A stretch of 16,292 nt of DNA from CAZAGO01 sp964485045 (GCA_964485045.1 CAZAGO010000017.1:1-16292), one strand, 5' to 3'; shown: positions 1-6,720, counted from the first letter of the stretch. Numbers and translations: made by a program. The notes: a model not told the origin generated them from the letters alone.

Positions 1-145
1 TTGTCTCGGAATGCAGGGTGAACGAAGTGGAGCCCCAATCCGGGCAGTCCCATATCATCGAGGATTTGAACCTTGGTTTGTGTTTCGAGCTTGTCTCGGA
101 ATGCAGGGTGAACGAAGTGGAGCCCCAATCCGGGCAGTCCCATAT
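1..145. repeat. 90-bp tandem direct repeat, GC-rich, tRNA-like fragments
   Basis: A 55-bp segment at 1-55 is repeated exactly at 91-145 (period 90), so about 1.6 copies are visible and the array probably continues left of the window. It is clearly richer in G+C than the neighbouring DNA. Each copy ends in CCGGGCAGTCCCA, which resembles the 3' strand of a tRNA T-stem plus acceptor stem. The spacer holds GGATTTGAACC (66-76 region), the reverse complement of a canonical T-arm. No complete cloverleaf can be folded on either strand: the matching 5' acceptor, D arm and anticodon arm are absent. Both strands are open across the repeat (30 codons per unit), which is easily explained by base composition. 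It could be a tRNA-derived attachment scar, a repeat family, or an assembly-edge duplication. Confidence 0.85.
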
Positions 146-148
146 ACT

Positions 149-181
149 GTGAATTTATTCACTATTTAAAAAATATAAAAA
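149..181 (+). promoter_or_regulatory. Probable promoter of the rpl37Ae-rpoP-pfdB operon
   Basis: The inverted repeat GTGAAT-TT-ATTCAC (149-162) contains a weak TATA-like core centred about 25 nt before the ATG at 182, the spacing seen at other promoters in this window. An alternative AT-rich box lies at 164-180, but it is too close to the start for a leaderless transcript. No Shine-Dalgarno sequence precedes the ATG. Confidence 0.4.
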
Positions 182-400
182 ATGGCATCAAAATTAAAAA
201 AAATAAAATCAGCAGGAAGATTTGGTTCTAGATATGGAAAGAAAATTAGAACTAAATTAGTAAAAGTTGAATCAAAACAAAGGGTTAAACAGAAATGCCC
301 TTTTTGTTCAAAATTAGGAGTTAAAAGAATTTCAAAAGGCATATGGAAATGTCAAAAATGTGACAAAAAGTTTGCTTCAAATACATACTGTTTAGATTAA
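182..400 (+). CDS. rpl37Ae: Large-subunit ribosomal protein L37Ae (eL43)
   Basis: A 72-residue zinc-ribbon ribosomal protein of the large subunit. The N-terminal segment SAGRFGSRYGKKIR (residues 10-23) is the family signature that contacts rRNA. Four cysteines, C39-P-F-C42 and C57-Q-K-C60, form the zinc site, with VKRISKGIWKC between them. It is somewhat shorter than typical archaeal homologues, ending soon after the KFAS segment, where others carry a further ten to twenty residues. It is followed after one nucleotide by rpoP and then pfdB, a neighbourhood also common in other archaea. The identification is secure; only the short C-terminus is unusual. Confidence 0.95.
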   Translation: MASKLKKIKSAGRFGSRYGKKIRTKLVKVESKQRVKQKCPFCSKLGVKRISKGIWKCQKCDKKFASNTYCLD

Positions 401-401
401 A

Positions 402-542
402 ATGAGCGTATCATACAAGTGTTTCAAATGTGGAAAGAAGATAAGCAATTCTGAACTCTCTCAGAGATTCGTCTGCACAAAGTGTGGAAGTAAAGTTTTT
501 TACAAGCCCAGAACAGCCGTTAAAAAAATAAAGGCGGAATAA
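402..542 (+). CDS. rpoP: DNA-directed RNA polymerase subunit P (Rpo12)
   Basis: A 46-codon gene for the small zinc-binding subunit of archaeal RNA polymerase (counterpart of eukaryotic Rpb12), which helps to hold the Rpo3/Rpo10 assembly platform. The sequence starts MSVSYKCFKCGKK and shows the two CxxC pairs C7/C10 and C25/C28, with the family segment RFVCTKCGSKVFYK and a terminal basic stretch TAVKKIKAE. The start ATG lies one nucleotide after the rpl37Ae stop, so translation is probably coupled. The stop at 540-542 is 4 nt before the prefoldin ATG. Its small size makes it easy to miss, but motif, length and context all agree. Confidence 0.95.
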   Translation: MSVSYKCFKCGKKISNSELSQRFVCTKCGSKVFYKPRTAVKKIKAE

Positions 543-546
543 GGGA

Positions 547-882
547 ATGGATAAAGAGATAATGGAAACTAAAAGTAAAAACATACAAGAGATTCAGATT
601 TTAGAGCAAACTCTTCATAATATTTCTTTTCAAAAACAGGCTTTTCAGTTAGAACTTTCTGAGGTTACAGAGTCTTTGATAAATCTAGAGTCTTCAGGAG
701 ATGAAGTCTTTAAGATTGTTGGGCAACTTATGATAAAAACAGATAAAAAGAAGAGCCAAGAAGAGCTTGATGACAAAAAGAAAATGCTTGAATTAAGGTT
801 AAAATCTATCGAAAAAGAAGAGAATATCATTGCTAAAAAAATAAATTCTCTTCGAGAAGATTTGCTAGAACAAAAAAAATAA
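547..882 (+). CDS. pfdB: Prefoldin subunit beta
   Basis: A 111-residue coiled-coil protein matching the beta subunit of the archaeal prefoldin hexamer, which captures unfolded proteins and passes them to the thermosome. The two long helices are separated by the beta-hairpin region: LEQTLHNISFQKQAFQLELSE (near residues 19-40), then GDEVFKIVGQLMIK (51-64), then a highly charged second helix from about residue 68 to the end. The phrase around VFKIVGQLMIK corresponds to the conserved VYKxVG element of the family. It is the third gene of the rpl37Ae-rpoP-pfdB operon. Two starts are possible, ATG 547 (preceded by AAGGG, close spacing) and ATG 562; 547 is preferred because of the tight spacing to rpoP. 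Confidence 0.9.
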   Translation: MDKEIMETKSKNIQEIQILEQTLHNISFQKQAFQLELSEVTESLINLESSGDEVFKIVGQLMIKTDKKKSQEELDDKKKMLELRLKSIEKEENIIAKKINSLREDLLEQKK

Positions 883-897
883 TTACAAAACAATTGC

Positions 898-932
898 GAA
901 ATCTTTATAAATAGATTTAATTTCAATCTATC
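898..932 (+). promoter_or_regulatory. Leaderless promoter of sepF
   Basis: CGAAATC (BRE-like, 898-904) is followed by TTTATAAATA (904-913), centred 25 nt before the ATG at 933. This is a textbook archaeal promoter in which the transcript begins at or next to the start codon. Confidence 0.8.
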
Positions 933-1331
933 ATGGTGTTTAATAAAATAAAAAAAGTTTTTTCGGGTTCTGGAGCAGATTCCGAGAGTGATTACCTCGA
1001 AATTGATTTAGGAAAAGAAGAAAAACAAAATAAAGTTCTTGTAAAATTATTTGTTCTAAAACAATATGAAGAGGTTGCAGAAGTTCTTAATGCTTTGAGA
1101 GAAGGATATACTATTGCAATAGTTGATGTAAGAGTTTTAAGACAAAAAGATTCAATAGAATTGAAAAGAGCTGTGTCTAAAATTAAAAAGACTGTTGATG
1201 CTCTTGAAGGAAGTATTGCCGGGTTTACCGAAAATGCAAATATAATAATTGCAACACCTTCTTTTGCAAAAATTTCAAAAGATACTCTTCCTGTAAAACA
1301 AGAAAAGAAGAGATTTGATGATTTTGATTAA
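933..1331 (+). CDS. sepF: Cell division protein SepF
   Basis: A 132-residue archaeal SepF, the membrane anchor of FtsZ at mid-cell. The N-terminus MVFNKIKKVF can form an amphipathic membrane-targeting helix. A short linker with DYLEIDL follows, and then the SepF core: KVLVKLFVLKQYEEVAEVLNALREG (about 35-59), the strand TIAIVDVRVL, and the segment DALEGSIAGFTENANIIIATPSF (about 90-112), which carries the conserved glycine-rich dimer-interface region. The C-terminal tail is charged. The promoter places the transcript start at the ATG, fixing the start codon. sepF stands alone here, without ftsZ, between prefoldin and dph2. Family assignment is confident. Confidence 0.92.
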   Translation: MVFNKIKKVFSGSGADSESDYLEIDLGKEEKQNKVLVKLFVLKQYEEVAEVLNALREGYTIAIVDVRVLRQKDSIELKRAVSKIKKTVDALEGSIAGFTENANIIIATPSFAKISKDTLPVKQEKKRFDDFD

Positions 1332-1354
1332 TTTTTAGCGTTTCTATTCCATTA

Positions 1355-1389
1355 AAACACTTTATAAATTGAGTTTGTTTCTATGTGCT
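1355..1389 (+). promoter_or_regulatory. Leaderless promoter of dph2
   Basis: TTTATAAATT at 1361-1370, preceded by an A-rich BRE-like stretch, is centred 25 nt before ATG 1390. It supports ATG 1390 over the upstream in-frame TTG at 1369, which lies in the TATA box itself. Confidence 0.75.
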
Positions 1390-2016
1390 ATGAAGAGAAT
1401 ATTCATTCCATCAAAATCAAAATATAAATTTAATAAAGATTCTTTTTTTAAAATATCCAAATCCCTTCCAAATAGAATAGCAATAGTTTATTCTATTCAG
1501 TATGAATCTATTGCAATTGAAATAAATAGGCTTTTGAAAACTTCTCATAAAATAACTTCTTTTTTTCAAGTTCTTGGATGCAGTAAAGTAAAATTTTCCA
1601 AAGAAACTCAAGGAATTCTTCTTATAGGATCTGGAAAATTTCATGCACTCTCGCTTGCATCTATTTCAAATCTTCCTATCTATATATATGAAAATGAAAA
1701 GATAACAAAAATAAGTGAAATTGAAATTGAAAAATTTAATAAAATGAAAAAAGGAGCTTATATAAAATTTTTAAATTCAAAAAATACCGGAGTACTTATT
1801 TCTCTAAAACCAGGGCAACAAAATTTTTCAAGAGCGTTTAAATTAAAGGAGAGATTAAAAGATAAAAAAGTATATTTTTTTATAGGTGATTTTTTGTCTT
1901 CGCAAGAACTAGAAAATTTTGAAATAGATTCTTGGATAAATACTGCCTGTCCTCGTTTAGATATGGAGAATTCGGCAATTCTTAATATTTCGGATTTAGA
2001 ATTAATTAAACATTAG
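1390..2016 (+). CDS. dph2: Dph2-like diphthamide synthase, short two-domain form
   Basis: Resembles the archaeal Dph2 enzyme, which uses a 4Fe-4S cluster and S-adenosylmethionine to transfer a 3-amino-3-carboxypropyl group to a histidine of elongation factor 2 (first step of diphthamide synthesis). The recognised elements are FFQVLGCS (residues 58-65, second cluster cysteine C64), the GILLIGSGKFHALSLA segment (75-90) and the C-terminal INTACPRLDMEN (183-194, third cluster cysteine C187). With the start at 1390 the protein has 208 residues, against roughly 320-350 for usual archaeal Dph2. The whole first domain with its cysteine motif is missing, so only two of the three cluster cysteines exist in the protein. 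The sequence upstream is sepF plus a clear promoter, so this is not a simple frameshift. The 3' end overlaps the convergent gene by 11 bp. Family is confident, activity uncertain. Confidence 0.8.
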   Translation: MKRIFIPSKSKYKFNKDSFFKISKSLPNRIAIVYSIQYESIAIEINRLLKTSHKITSFFQVLGCSKVKFSKETQGILLIGSGKFHALSLASISNLPIYIYENEKITKISEIEIEKFNKMKKGAYIKFLNSKNTGVLISLKPGQQNFSRAFKLKERLKDKKVYFFIGDFLSSQELENFEIDSWINTACPRLDMENSAILNISDLELIKH

Positions 2017-2398
2017 AAAGAGAGAAAACTGTTTTTATAGCAACTACTATTGTAGTTGGAACAAAAAGAGAAAGCAACGCCCCAAAAGTTGACGAAACTA
2101 TATCTCCCAAACCTATTCCAATTAAAGAGCTTGCAACACTTTCCATTCCAAATCTGCTCACTAAAACGATTATTGTTCCTGCAATTAGAAAGGTCTGAGC
2201 ATCTTTTCCTGATACATGTGTAAGAGAGCCAATTAGAATCCCTAAGAAAACAAGTAGGGCATATATTGGCTTGCTATACTTCTGGAGAGCCTCAAATGGA
2301 AGAAGTGAACTAGCACTTATTCCTATAACTACTGCTAAAATAACCCCTATAAGGAAAATCCACGCATTCAGATTATTTTCTTTTGATTGAATAGGCAT
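2006..2398 (-). CDS. Small four-helix membrane protein, function unknown
   Basis: A 130-residue hydrophobic protein with about four membrane segments: NAWIFLIGVILAVVIGISA (near 11-29), PIYALLVFLGILIGSL (44-59), TFLIAGTIIVLVSRF (69-83) and IVSSTFGALLSLFVPTTIVVAI (about 100-121). The N-terminus MPIQSKENN is polar and short. I recognise no catalytic motif. The protein is monocistronic on the minus strand. Its last 11 bp overlap the 3' end of dph2 tail to tail. A TATA-like stretch (ATATCATATAC on the minus strand, about 2420-2432) lies 25-30 nt before the ATG at 2398. It is probably a lineage-specific membrane protein; no role can be assigned from the sequence. Confidence 0.75.
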   Translation of the reverse strand: MPIQSKENNLNAWIFLIGVILAVVIGISASSLLPFEALQKYSKPIYALLVFLGILIGSLTHVSGKDAQTFLIAGTIIVLVSRFGMESVASSLIGIGLGDIVSSTFGALLSLFVPTTIVVAIKTVFSLSNV

Positions 2399-2514
2399 CT
2401 TTTAAGCAAAATACTCTAAGTATATGATATATATCAATAGGAAGGATTATATAAATTTTTTTAAAATCGAGAGAGCTGCGATTAACAATTCTGAAAACTA
2501 TATTTTACAAAATA

Positions 2515-2563
2515 GAAATATTTATAAATCATCGTAACTCTGGAATGATTACACAATAAAAAA
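2515..2563 (+). promoter_or_regulatory. Promoter of the surface protein gene at 2564
   Basis: GAAATATTTATAAATC (BRE-like plus TATA, 2515-2530) is centred about 39 nt before ATG 2564. The transcript should start near 2551, leaving a short leader of about 13 nt without a clear Shine-Dalgarno sequence. An 18-bp imperfect inverted repeat (CTAT-A-TTTT / AAAATAG, 2498-2515) sits immediately upstream. Confidence 0.65.
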
Positions 2564-4246
2564 ATGAAAAACAAAGGATTCGCATTGGTGATTTTAAGCA
2601 TTCTATCAGTGGTAGCTATACTAGGATTTGCAAGTGCAGTTATAACTCTTTATCCAGCCACATATTCTGCAGATATTCAACAAGGAAGTTCAAGCTCATT
2701 TACGTTTAAAATATACAATGATGGTTCTGGAAGCGCAAACAATTATACTTTAGTTAACATTACTTCAAATGTTTCAAATCTTGTTGGGAGTCCTGGAACA
2801 ATTAGTTCTAGCAGAGTTTCTGTTGGAGCAATGCCTTCTTTTATAACTAATCAAACAAATAGTTCAGATATCACAGTTTCCATAGCTATTCCTTCTAGTC
2901 AAGCTGTTGGAATTTATACAGGAAATATTACTATCGGAGGAAAGCATAATGAAACTGGTGCCGCTGTAGCTGATAAATTAATCACTCTCTCAATAAATGT
3001 AACTCCTATGTCCGATCCTATAACTTGTGCTTATGGTAATGTGAATAATAATTTGAGGATAAAGAAAATTGCATTTACAAACAATGGTTTTTCAGGAAGT
3101 CTTTTTGGAAAGAGCGATGCATGGTTTCCATTAGATGAGATAGAAGTAGAGATTACTGTAGAAAATAGAGGAGAAGAAAAAATAGAAGATATAGAATTAG
3201 AATGGGGATTGTATGATCCTTCTAGTCAAGAATGGGTTATAGAAGTAGATGATGAAGACACTTTTGATTTAAAATCTGAAAAAAGCGAGATTTTAAATTT
3301 AAAATTTATTCTTGACGATAATCTTGATGTAGATCTTGAAGATATACAAGAGGGAGATTATCTTCTTTATGTTAAGGCCACAGGTTATGATAATGAATTT
3401 GAAGAAGACATTTGCGTTATTTCTTCTAAAGAAACAGAAATAATAATTGAAGAAGACTTCGTAGTTTTAAGTGATCTCTCCTTTTCAGAGGTAAATACTT
3501 GCGGTTCAAGTATTTCTCTTTCTACTAAAGTATGGAACATTGGAGAAGATGATCAAGAAGATGTATATCTTGTTGCTTACAGCAAAGATCTTGGAATAAA
3601 TCAGAGGATAATTGTAGGAGATGTTGATGCTTTTGATTACAAGAGATTAAATGCTTATATTGATGTGCCTACTAATGTAGCAGAAGGAACATACAATATA
3701 AAATTGTCTGTTTATGATGACGATGATGATATTTATGAAAGCGAATATGGTAAAGATGAGTCTTCTTTTCCAGTTTTAGCAAATATTAAATGTGCTAGTG
3801 GAGGAATAAATGAAGATTCCAAAGCAGTAGTTTCCGCTAATTTGGTTTCAGGTGGAAAGGCTGGACAAGATATGATTATAAGATCTACAATAACAAACCT
3901 TGAAGATAAATCAATGATATATACTGTAGGTGCTGCTGGATATTCTGAATGGGCATCTTCTGCAAGTGTTGATACAAGTACTTTTGCTCTTGGAGCAGGA
4001 GAATCAAATTCTGTCCTTTTAAACTTCAAGGTAAAAGATACAGCTGAAGGAGAAAACTTCTTTAATATAGAATTATATGCTGATGGGAAATTAGTTTCTT
4101 CACAACCAGTTTCAGTTTCAATAGACAAAAAAGGATTTTCATTTCCTCAATTAGGAGAGAACAAATACTTGTGGGGAATGGCCTTAGTTAATATAATACT
4201 TATTTTAGTGATAATAATTGTTGCTATAAGAGTTCTAAGGAAGTAA
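2564..4246 (+). CDS. Secreted, membrane-anchored S-layer-like surface protein
   Basis: A 560-residue extracellular protein. It has an N-terminal signal peptide (KNKG followed by ALVILSILSVVAILGFASA, cleavage likely after residue 25) and several beta-sandwich stretches of the NEW3/CARDB kind, e.g. VEITVENRGEEKIEDIELEW and LSTKVWNIGEDDQEDVYLVAY, in which the phrase 'xxNxGxxxxxxV' recurs. The first 150 residues are rich in N-x-S/T sequons, and the middle is very acidic (DDDDD), possibly cation binding. The C-terminus is tripartite: a short turn GENKYLWG, one hydrophobic helix (about 535-556) and a basic tail RVLRK. This fits a simple anchor or an archaeosortase-type sorting signal; an archaeosortase-like gene follows at once. 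Two cysteine pairs lie in the middle domains. It could be a minor S-layer component or an adhesin. Confidence 0.75.
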   Translation: MKNKGFALVILSILSVVAILGFASAVITLYPATYSADIQQGSSSSFTFKIYNDGSGSANNYTLVNITSNVSNLVGSPGTISSSRVSVGAMPSFITNQTNSSDITVSIAIPSSQAVGIYTGNITIGGKHNETGAAVADKLITLSINVTPMSDPITCAYGNVNNNLRIKKIAFTNNGFSGSLFGKSDAWFPLDEIEVEITVENRGEEKIEDIELEWGLYDPSSQEWVIEVDDEDTFDLKSEKSEILNLKFILDDNLDVDLEDIQEGDYLLYVKATGYDNEFEEDICVISSKETEIIIEEDFVVLSDLSFSEVNTCGSSISLSTKVWNIGEDDQEDVYLVAYSKDLGINQRIIVGDVDAFDYKRLNAYIDVPTNVAEGTYNIKLSVYDDDDDIYESEYGKDESSFPVLANIKCASGGINEDSKAVVSANLVSGGKAGQDMIIRSTITNLEDKSMIYTVGAAGYSEWASSASVDTSTFALGAGESNSVLLNFKVKDTAEGENFFNIELYADGKLVSSQPVSVSIDKKGFSFPQLGENKYLWGMALVNIILILVIIIVAIRVLRK

Positions 4247-4278
4247 ATATATTTAAACACTTTTTGCCTTTTCGAGTA
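4246..4278 (+). promoter_or_regulatory. Leaderless promoter of the archaeosortase-like gene
   Basis: TATATTTAAAC (about 4248-4258) begins within a few bases of the preceding stop codon and is centred 25-26 nt before ATG 4279, so the enzyme has its own promoter and its start is most likely ATG 4279, not the upstream TTG at 4264. Confidence 0.65.
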
Positions 4279-4818
4279 ATGCATATAGAGACAAAATTTA
4301 TCTTTAATCTTTTTTTAAGATATTTAATAATATTGTTTTCTGGAATATCCAATCTATTTTTATTTTATTTAATACTAACACCTTTGACAATTTATTCTGT
4401 TTATTTTATTTTGAGTTTATTTTTTTCAGTAACTATTTCTGGTTCAAATATACACTTTTCAAATTCTTTTGTTATATCTATAATTCCTGGATGTGTGGCG
4501 GGAGCAGCATACTATCTTCTTTTTATGCTTAATCTTTCTGTTCCAAAAATAAAAGTTTTAAGAAGGATGGCAATTCTTTCAATAGCTTTTATTTCTTTTT
4601 TTATAGTAAATATATTAAGGATATTCTTTTTGAGTGTTATTTATTATTATGATTTTCCTTTCTCAGATATAGTTCATGAGTTTTCATGGTATTTTGGAAG
4701 TATAATTTTAACTGTGGGTATATGGTTTTCAGAAGTTTACCTTTTTAAAATAAAAGAAATTCCATTTTATTCCGATTTAAATTATTTTTATAAGAGATCT
4801 ATATTTAATAAAAAATGA
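4279..4818 (+). CDS. Archaeosortase/exosortase-family cysteine transpeptidase
   Basis: A 179-residue integral membrane protein with about five membrane helices. It carries the three invariant residues of the exosortase/archaeosortase family in the right order: Cys72 in IPGCVAGAAYY (the family's AC-x-G-like element), Arg114 in FIVNILRIF, and His133 in FSDIVHEFSWYFG. Family members cut C-terminal sorting signals on exported proteins and attach them to a membrane lipid. It is short compared with the larger exosortases, as are other minimal archaeal versions. The preceding gene encodes an exported protein with a tripartite C-terminus and is the obvious substrate candidate. The stop codon overlaps the DedA gene start (ATGA, 4815-4818), indicating coupled translation. 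The family call is confident, but the substrate is an inference. Confidence 0.82.
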   Translation: MHIETKFIFNLFLRYLIILFSGISNLFLFYLILTPLTIYSVYFILSLFFSVTISGSNIHFSNSFVISIIPGCVAGAAYYLLFMLNLSVPKIKVLRRMAILSIAFISFFIVNILRIFFLSVIYYYDFPFSDIVHEFSWYFGSIILTVGIWFSEVYLFKIKEIPFYSDLNYFYKRSIFNKK

Positions 4819-5444
4819 TTTTTGAATTGTTATCTTTATTAACAGAAAAAATATTACTTCTTGTTTGGAAATTAGGATACTTCGGAATATTTATAGGTAT
4901 GACTATAGAGAGTTCTTTTTTTCCATTTCCTAGTGAGATTATTCTTATTCCTGCAGGAGTTTTAATTTCTAAAGGAGAGTTTTCTTTTTTTTTAGTACTC
5001 CTAGCTTCTATTTTAGGAAGCCTACTAGGAGCCCTTATTAATTACTCTATTGCTCTAATAATAGGAAGAAACGCGGTGGAAGCGCTCGTATCGAAGTATG
5101 GAAAATTTTTCTTTATTAGTAAAAAAGGGCTTCTTCATTCTGAAGAGACTTTTAAAAAGTATGGCAATATTTCGACTCTAATAGGAAGACTTATTCCAGC
5201 AGTGCGTCAACTAATATCTCTTCCAGCAGGATTCTTTAAAATGAGACTGGATTATTTTCTTCTTTTTACTGCTTTAGGAGCAGGAATCTGGACATGCTTC
5301 CTTTTAGGAGTAGGTTATTTCTTTAACGAAGTTTCAATACAAATTTGGAAAGAGAATCCATTACTTTTTTATGCTATCTCTTTTTTACTTTGTATTATTA
5401 TATTTACAGGGTATCTTATTTTAAAGCAGAAGAATAAACCTTAA
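4815..5444 (+). CDS. DedA/VTT-family membrane protein
   Basis: A 209-residue membrane protein of the DedA (SNARE-associated, VTT) family, whose members act in lipid translocation and membrane homeostasis. The two re-entrant signature regions are present: ESSFFPFPSEIILIPAG (residues 32-48) and GRLIPAVRQLISLPAG (124-139), including the conserved Glu32 and the R-x-x-P-x-x-R pattern. Hydrophobic segments follow both, and the C-terminal helix (about 182-202) ends in KQKNKP. The gene overlaps the upstream archaeosortase by ATGA, so the two are co-translated. A lipid-handling partner for a lipid-attaching sortase would make sense, but that link is inference. The last 29 bp overlap the convergent gene on the other strand. 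Confidence 0.9.
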   Translation: MIFELLSLLTEKILLLVWKLGYFGIFIGMTIESSFFPFPSEIILIPAGVLISKGEFSFFLVLLASILGSLLGALINYSIALIIGRNAVEALVSKYGKFFFISKKGLLHSEETFKKYGNISTLIGRLIPAVRQLISLPAGFFKMRLDYFLLFTALGAGIWTCFLLGVGYFFNEVSIQIWKENPLLFYAISFLLCIIIFTGYLILKQKNKP

Positions 5445-6096
5445 TTTCTTTTTCTTTTATTTTTGCAAAGGTTTCAAGCATAATTCTTTCGGTTGTTGGA
5501 AAAATATCGCACTCTTTTATCTTTAAATTATAACAATTTTTACCTATCTCTTCTATTCTATTTTCGTTATATTTTTCTATGTTAATGAACATATATAATC
5601 CTTCTTCACTACAAGTTGCGTTTTTATCTATCGTAACTTTTACACCTATTAGATTGTATAAATTTATCATATTTGTAAGAGCAATTACTCCATACCCTTC
5701 ACAGTTTATATCCTCAGAGTAATTTAAAACAACAATTTTCATTATAGGCATATCTTCATTGAATTCAATCTTAGAAAGTTCTTTAGGATTTGTTCTTAAA
5801 TAAAAATTATAATTTGAAATTATTTCCTCCTTGCTTGAATAGATTGGGACTTGGGTATTATAGAATGTAAGCTTTCCTTCTTTAATTATTGTAAATTCAA
5901 CATCTTTATATTCTATGCTCTTTCTCGATTGTGCAAAAAAATACATTAAAAGAAATGAGATTGCAATTAATCCAAAGCAAACAAGAATCCAAAAAAGCAA
6001 TTCATTGTGCTTATTTTTTATTTCTTTTTTAGTATTTGTATCTTTTTCTTTGTTTAAGTCTTTATCAATTTCTTTTTTTATTTTCTTTTTAGCCAT
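5416..6096 (-). CDS. Single-pass membrane protein, function unknown (second of a similar pair)
   Basis: A 226-residue protein with a lysine/glutamate-rich cytoplasmic N-terminus (about residues 1-31), one membrane helix (LLFWILVCFGLIAISFLLMY, about 33-52) and an external domain with four cysteines. The external domain is laid out like that of the upstream gene: 'IEYKDVEF...GKLTFY...VPIYS' near the helix, a Cys-containing middle, and a C-terminal helix ERIMLETFAKIK. The start ATG is only one nucleotide after the stop of the upstream gene, so the pair forms one operon. The 3' end overlaps the DedA gene by 29 bp. I recognise no enzyme motif. The pair may form a hetero-oligomeric envelope complex; this is speculative. 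Confidence 0.7.
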   Translation of the reverse strand: MAKKKIKKEIDKDLNKEKDTNTKKEIKNKHNELLFWILVCFGLIAISFLLMYFFAQSRKSIEYKDVEFTIIKEGKLTFYNTQVPIYSSKEEIISNYNFYLRTNPKELSKIEFNEDMPIMKIVVLNYSEDINCEGYGVIALTNMINLYNLIGVKVTIDKNATCSEEGLYMFINIEKYNENRIEEIGKNCYNLKIKECDIFPTTERIMLETFAKIKEKEIKVYSSALK

Positions 6097-6097
6097 T

Positions 6098-6676
6098 TTA
6101 ATTTACACCTGTTATTCTAAGGAAGAAAGCATCTAATACTCTTTGCATTTCTTCTTTTGGCGATCTTATAAAAACACAATTTCCTTCTTGAGTTATATTT
6201 ATCTCTTCTCCTTGTAATACGAGTATAAAATTATTTTCGCACGTTTTTATTGGAAAATCTCCATAACACTCTTCATTTTCTACACATCCTGGCTGTATTC
6301 TGCTGGCAAAATTATTGAGATTGTAGTATATTTGAGATTCAAGATTTCTATCTTTAGAGTATACATATAATGGAGCATCAGAGTAGTGTTCAATGGAATT
6401 TAAATCGTTTGGAATGATAATGCTTGTTAGGTTATTAGGAGAATTTAATACAGTATAATCAACTCCTTTTATTTGGAAGAAGAGTCTTTCCTGATTTGAA
6501 AAGAATTCAATGCCATTATATATAATATTTCCAGAAGTTTCTTCGCTTTTTCCTATTGAGTCCACTATTATTCCAAAAACACTTAAAACCATTATTGATA
6601 AAAGAAGAACACTTATAATTATTCTGCCTTTCCTTTCTTTTTTCTTCTCTTCTGCTTTAGATATTATTTTTCTCAT
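6098..6676 (-). CDS. Single-pass membrane protein, function unknown (first of a similar pair)
   Basis: A 192-residue protein with a basic N-terminus (AEEKKKERKGR), one membrane helix (IIISVLLLSIMVLSVFGIIV, about 19-38) and an external domain with four cysteines (PGCVENEECYG, KTCENN, NCVF). Its layout parallels the downstream protein: a 'NGIEFFSNQERLFFQIKGVDY' strand region directly after the helix and the ending EMQRVLDAFFLRI. The two proteins are probably distant paralogues. A promoter with its TATA box (CCTTTTATACT on the minus strand) centred about 25 nt before the ATG indicates a leaderless mRNA, and a perfect inverted repeat flanks that box. The function is unknown. Confidence 0.72.
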   Translation of the reverse strand: MRKIISKAEEKKKERKGRIIISVLLLSIMVLSVFGIIVDSIGKSEETSGNIIYNGIEFFSNQERLFFQIKGVDYTVLNSPNNLTSIIIPNDLNSIEHYSDAPLYVYSKDRNLESQIYYNLNNFASRIQPGCVENEECYGDFPIKTCENNFILVLQGEEINITQEGNCVFIRSPKEEMQRVLDAFFLRITGVN

Positions 6677-6684
6677 AAATTAAA

Positions 6685-6720
6685 TTCAAAATCAAAGTAT
6701 AAAAGGATTTTGATTTTGAA
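6685..6720 (-). promoter_or_regulatory. Promoter flanked by a perfect 12-bp inverted repeat
   Basis: TTCAAAATCAAA (6685-6696) and its exact reverse complement TTTGATTTTGAA (6709-6720) enclose a 12-nt spacer that contains the TATA box of the gene starting at 6676 (TTTTATAC on the minus strand). An arm on each side of the TATA box is the arrangement of an operator that would block TBP/TFB or RNA polymerase. An RNA hairpin is less likely, because a leaderless transcript would not include the repeat. Confidence 0.65.

Noticed and set aside
1..145. A complete tRNA gene or a protein with 30-residue repeats
   Set aside because: No matching 5' acceptor strand, D arm or anticodon arm is found on either strand. 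The open frames on both strands in the repeat are expected from its low frequency of stop-like triplets and show no known family.
1..145. CRISPR array
   Set aside because: The repeated part is 55 bp with a single 35-bp interval and fewer than two full periods; no cas genes are nearby.
645..926. Minus-strand frame opposite prefoldin beta
   Set aside because: Antisense to a recognised gene; serine/phenylalanine-rich low-complexity sequence mirrors the coiled-coil codons.
1369..1389. TTG 1369 as the start of dph2
   Set aside because: It lies inside the TATA region and would need transcription to start upstream of it; ATG 1390 matches the promoter spacing.
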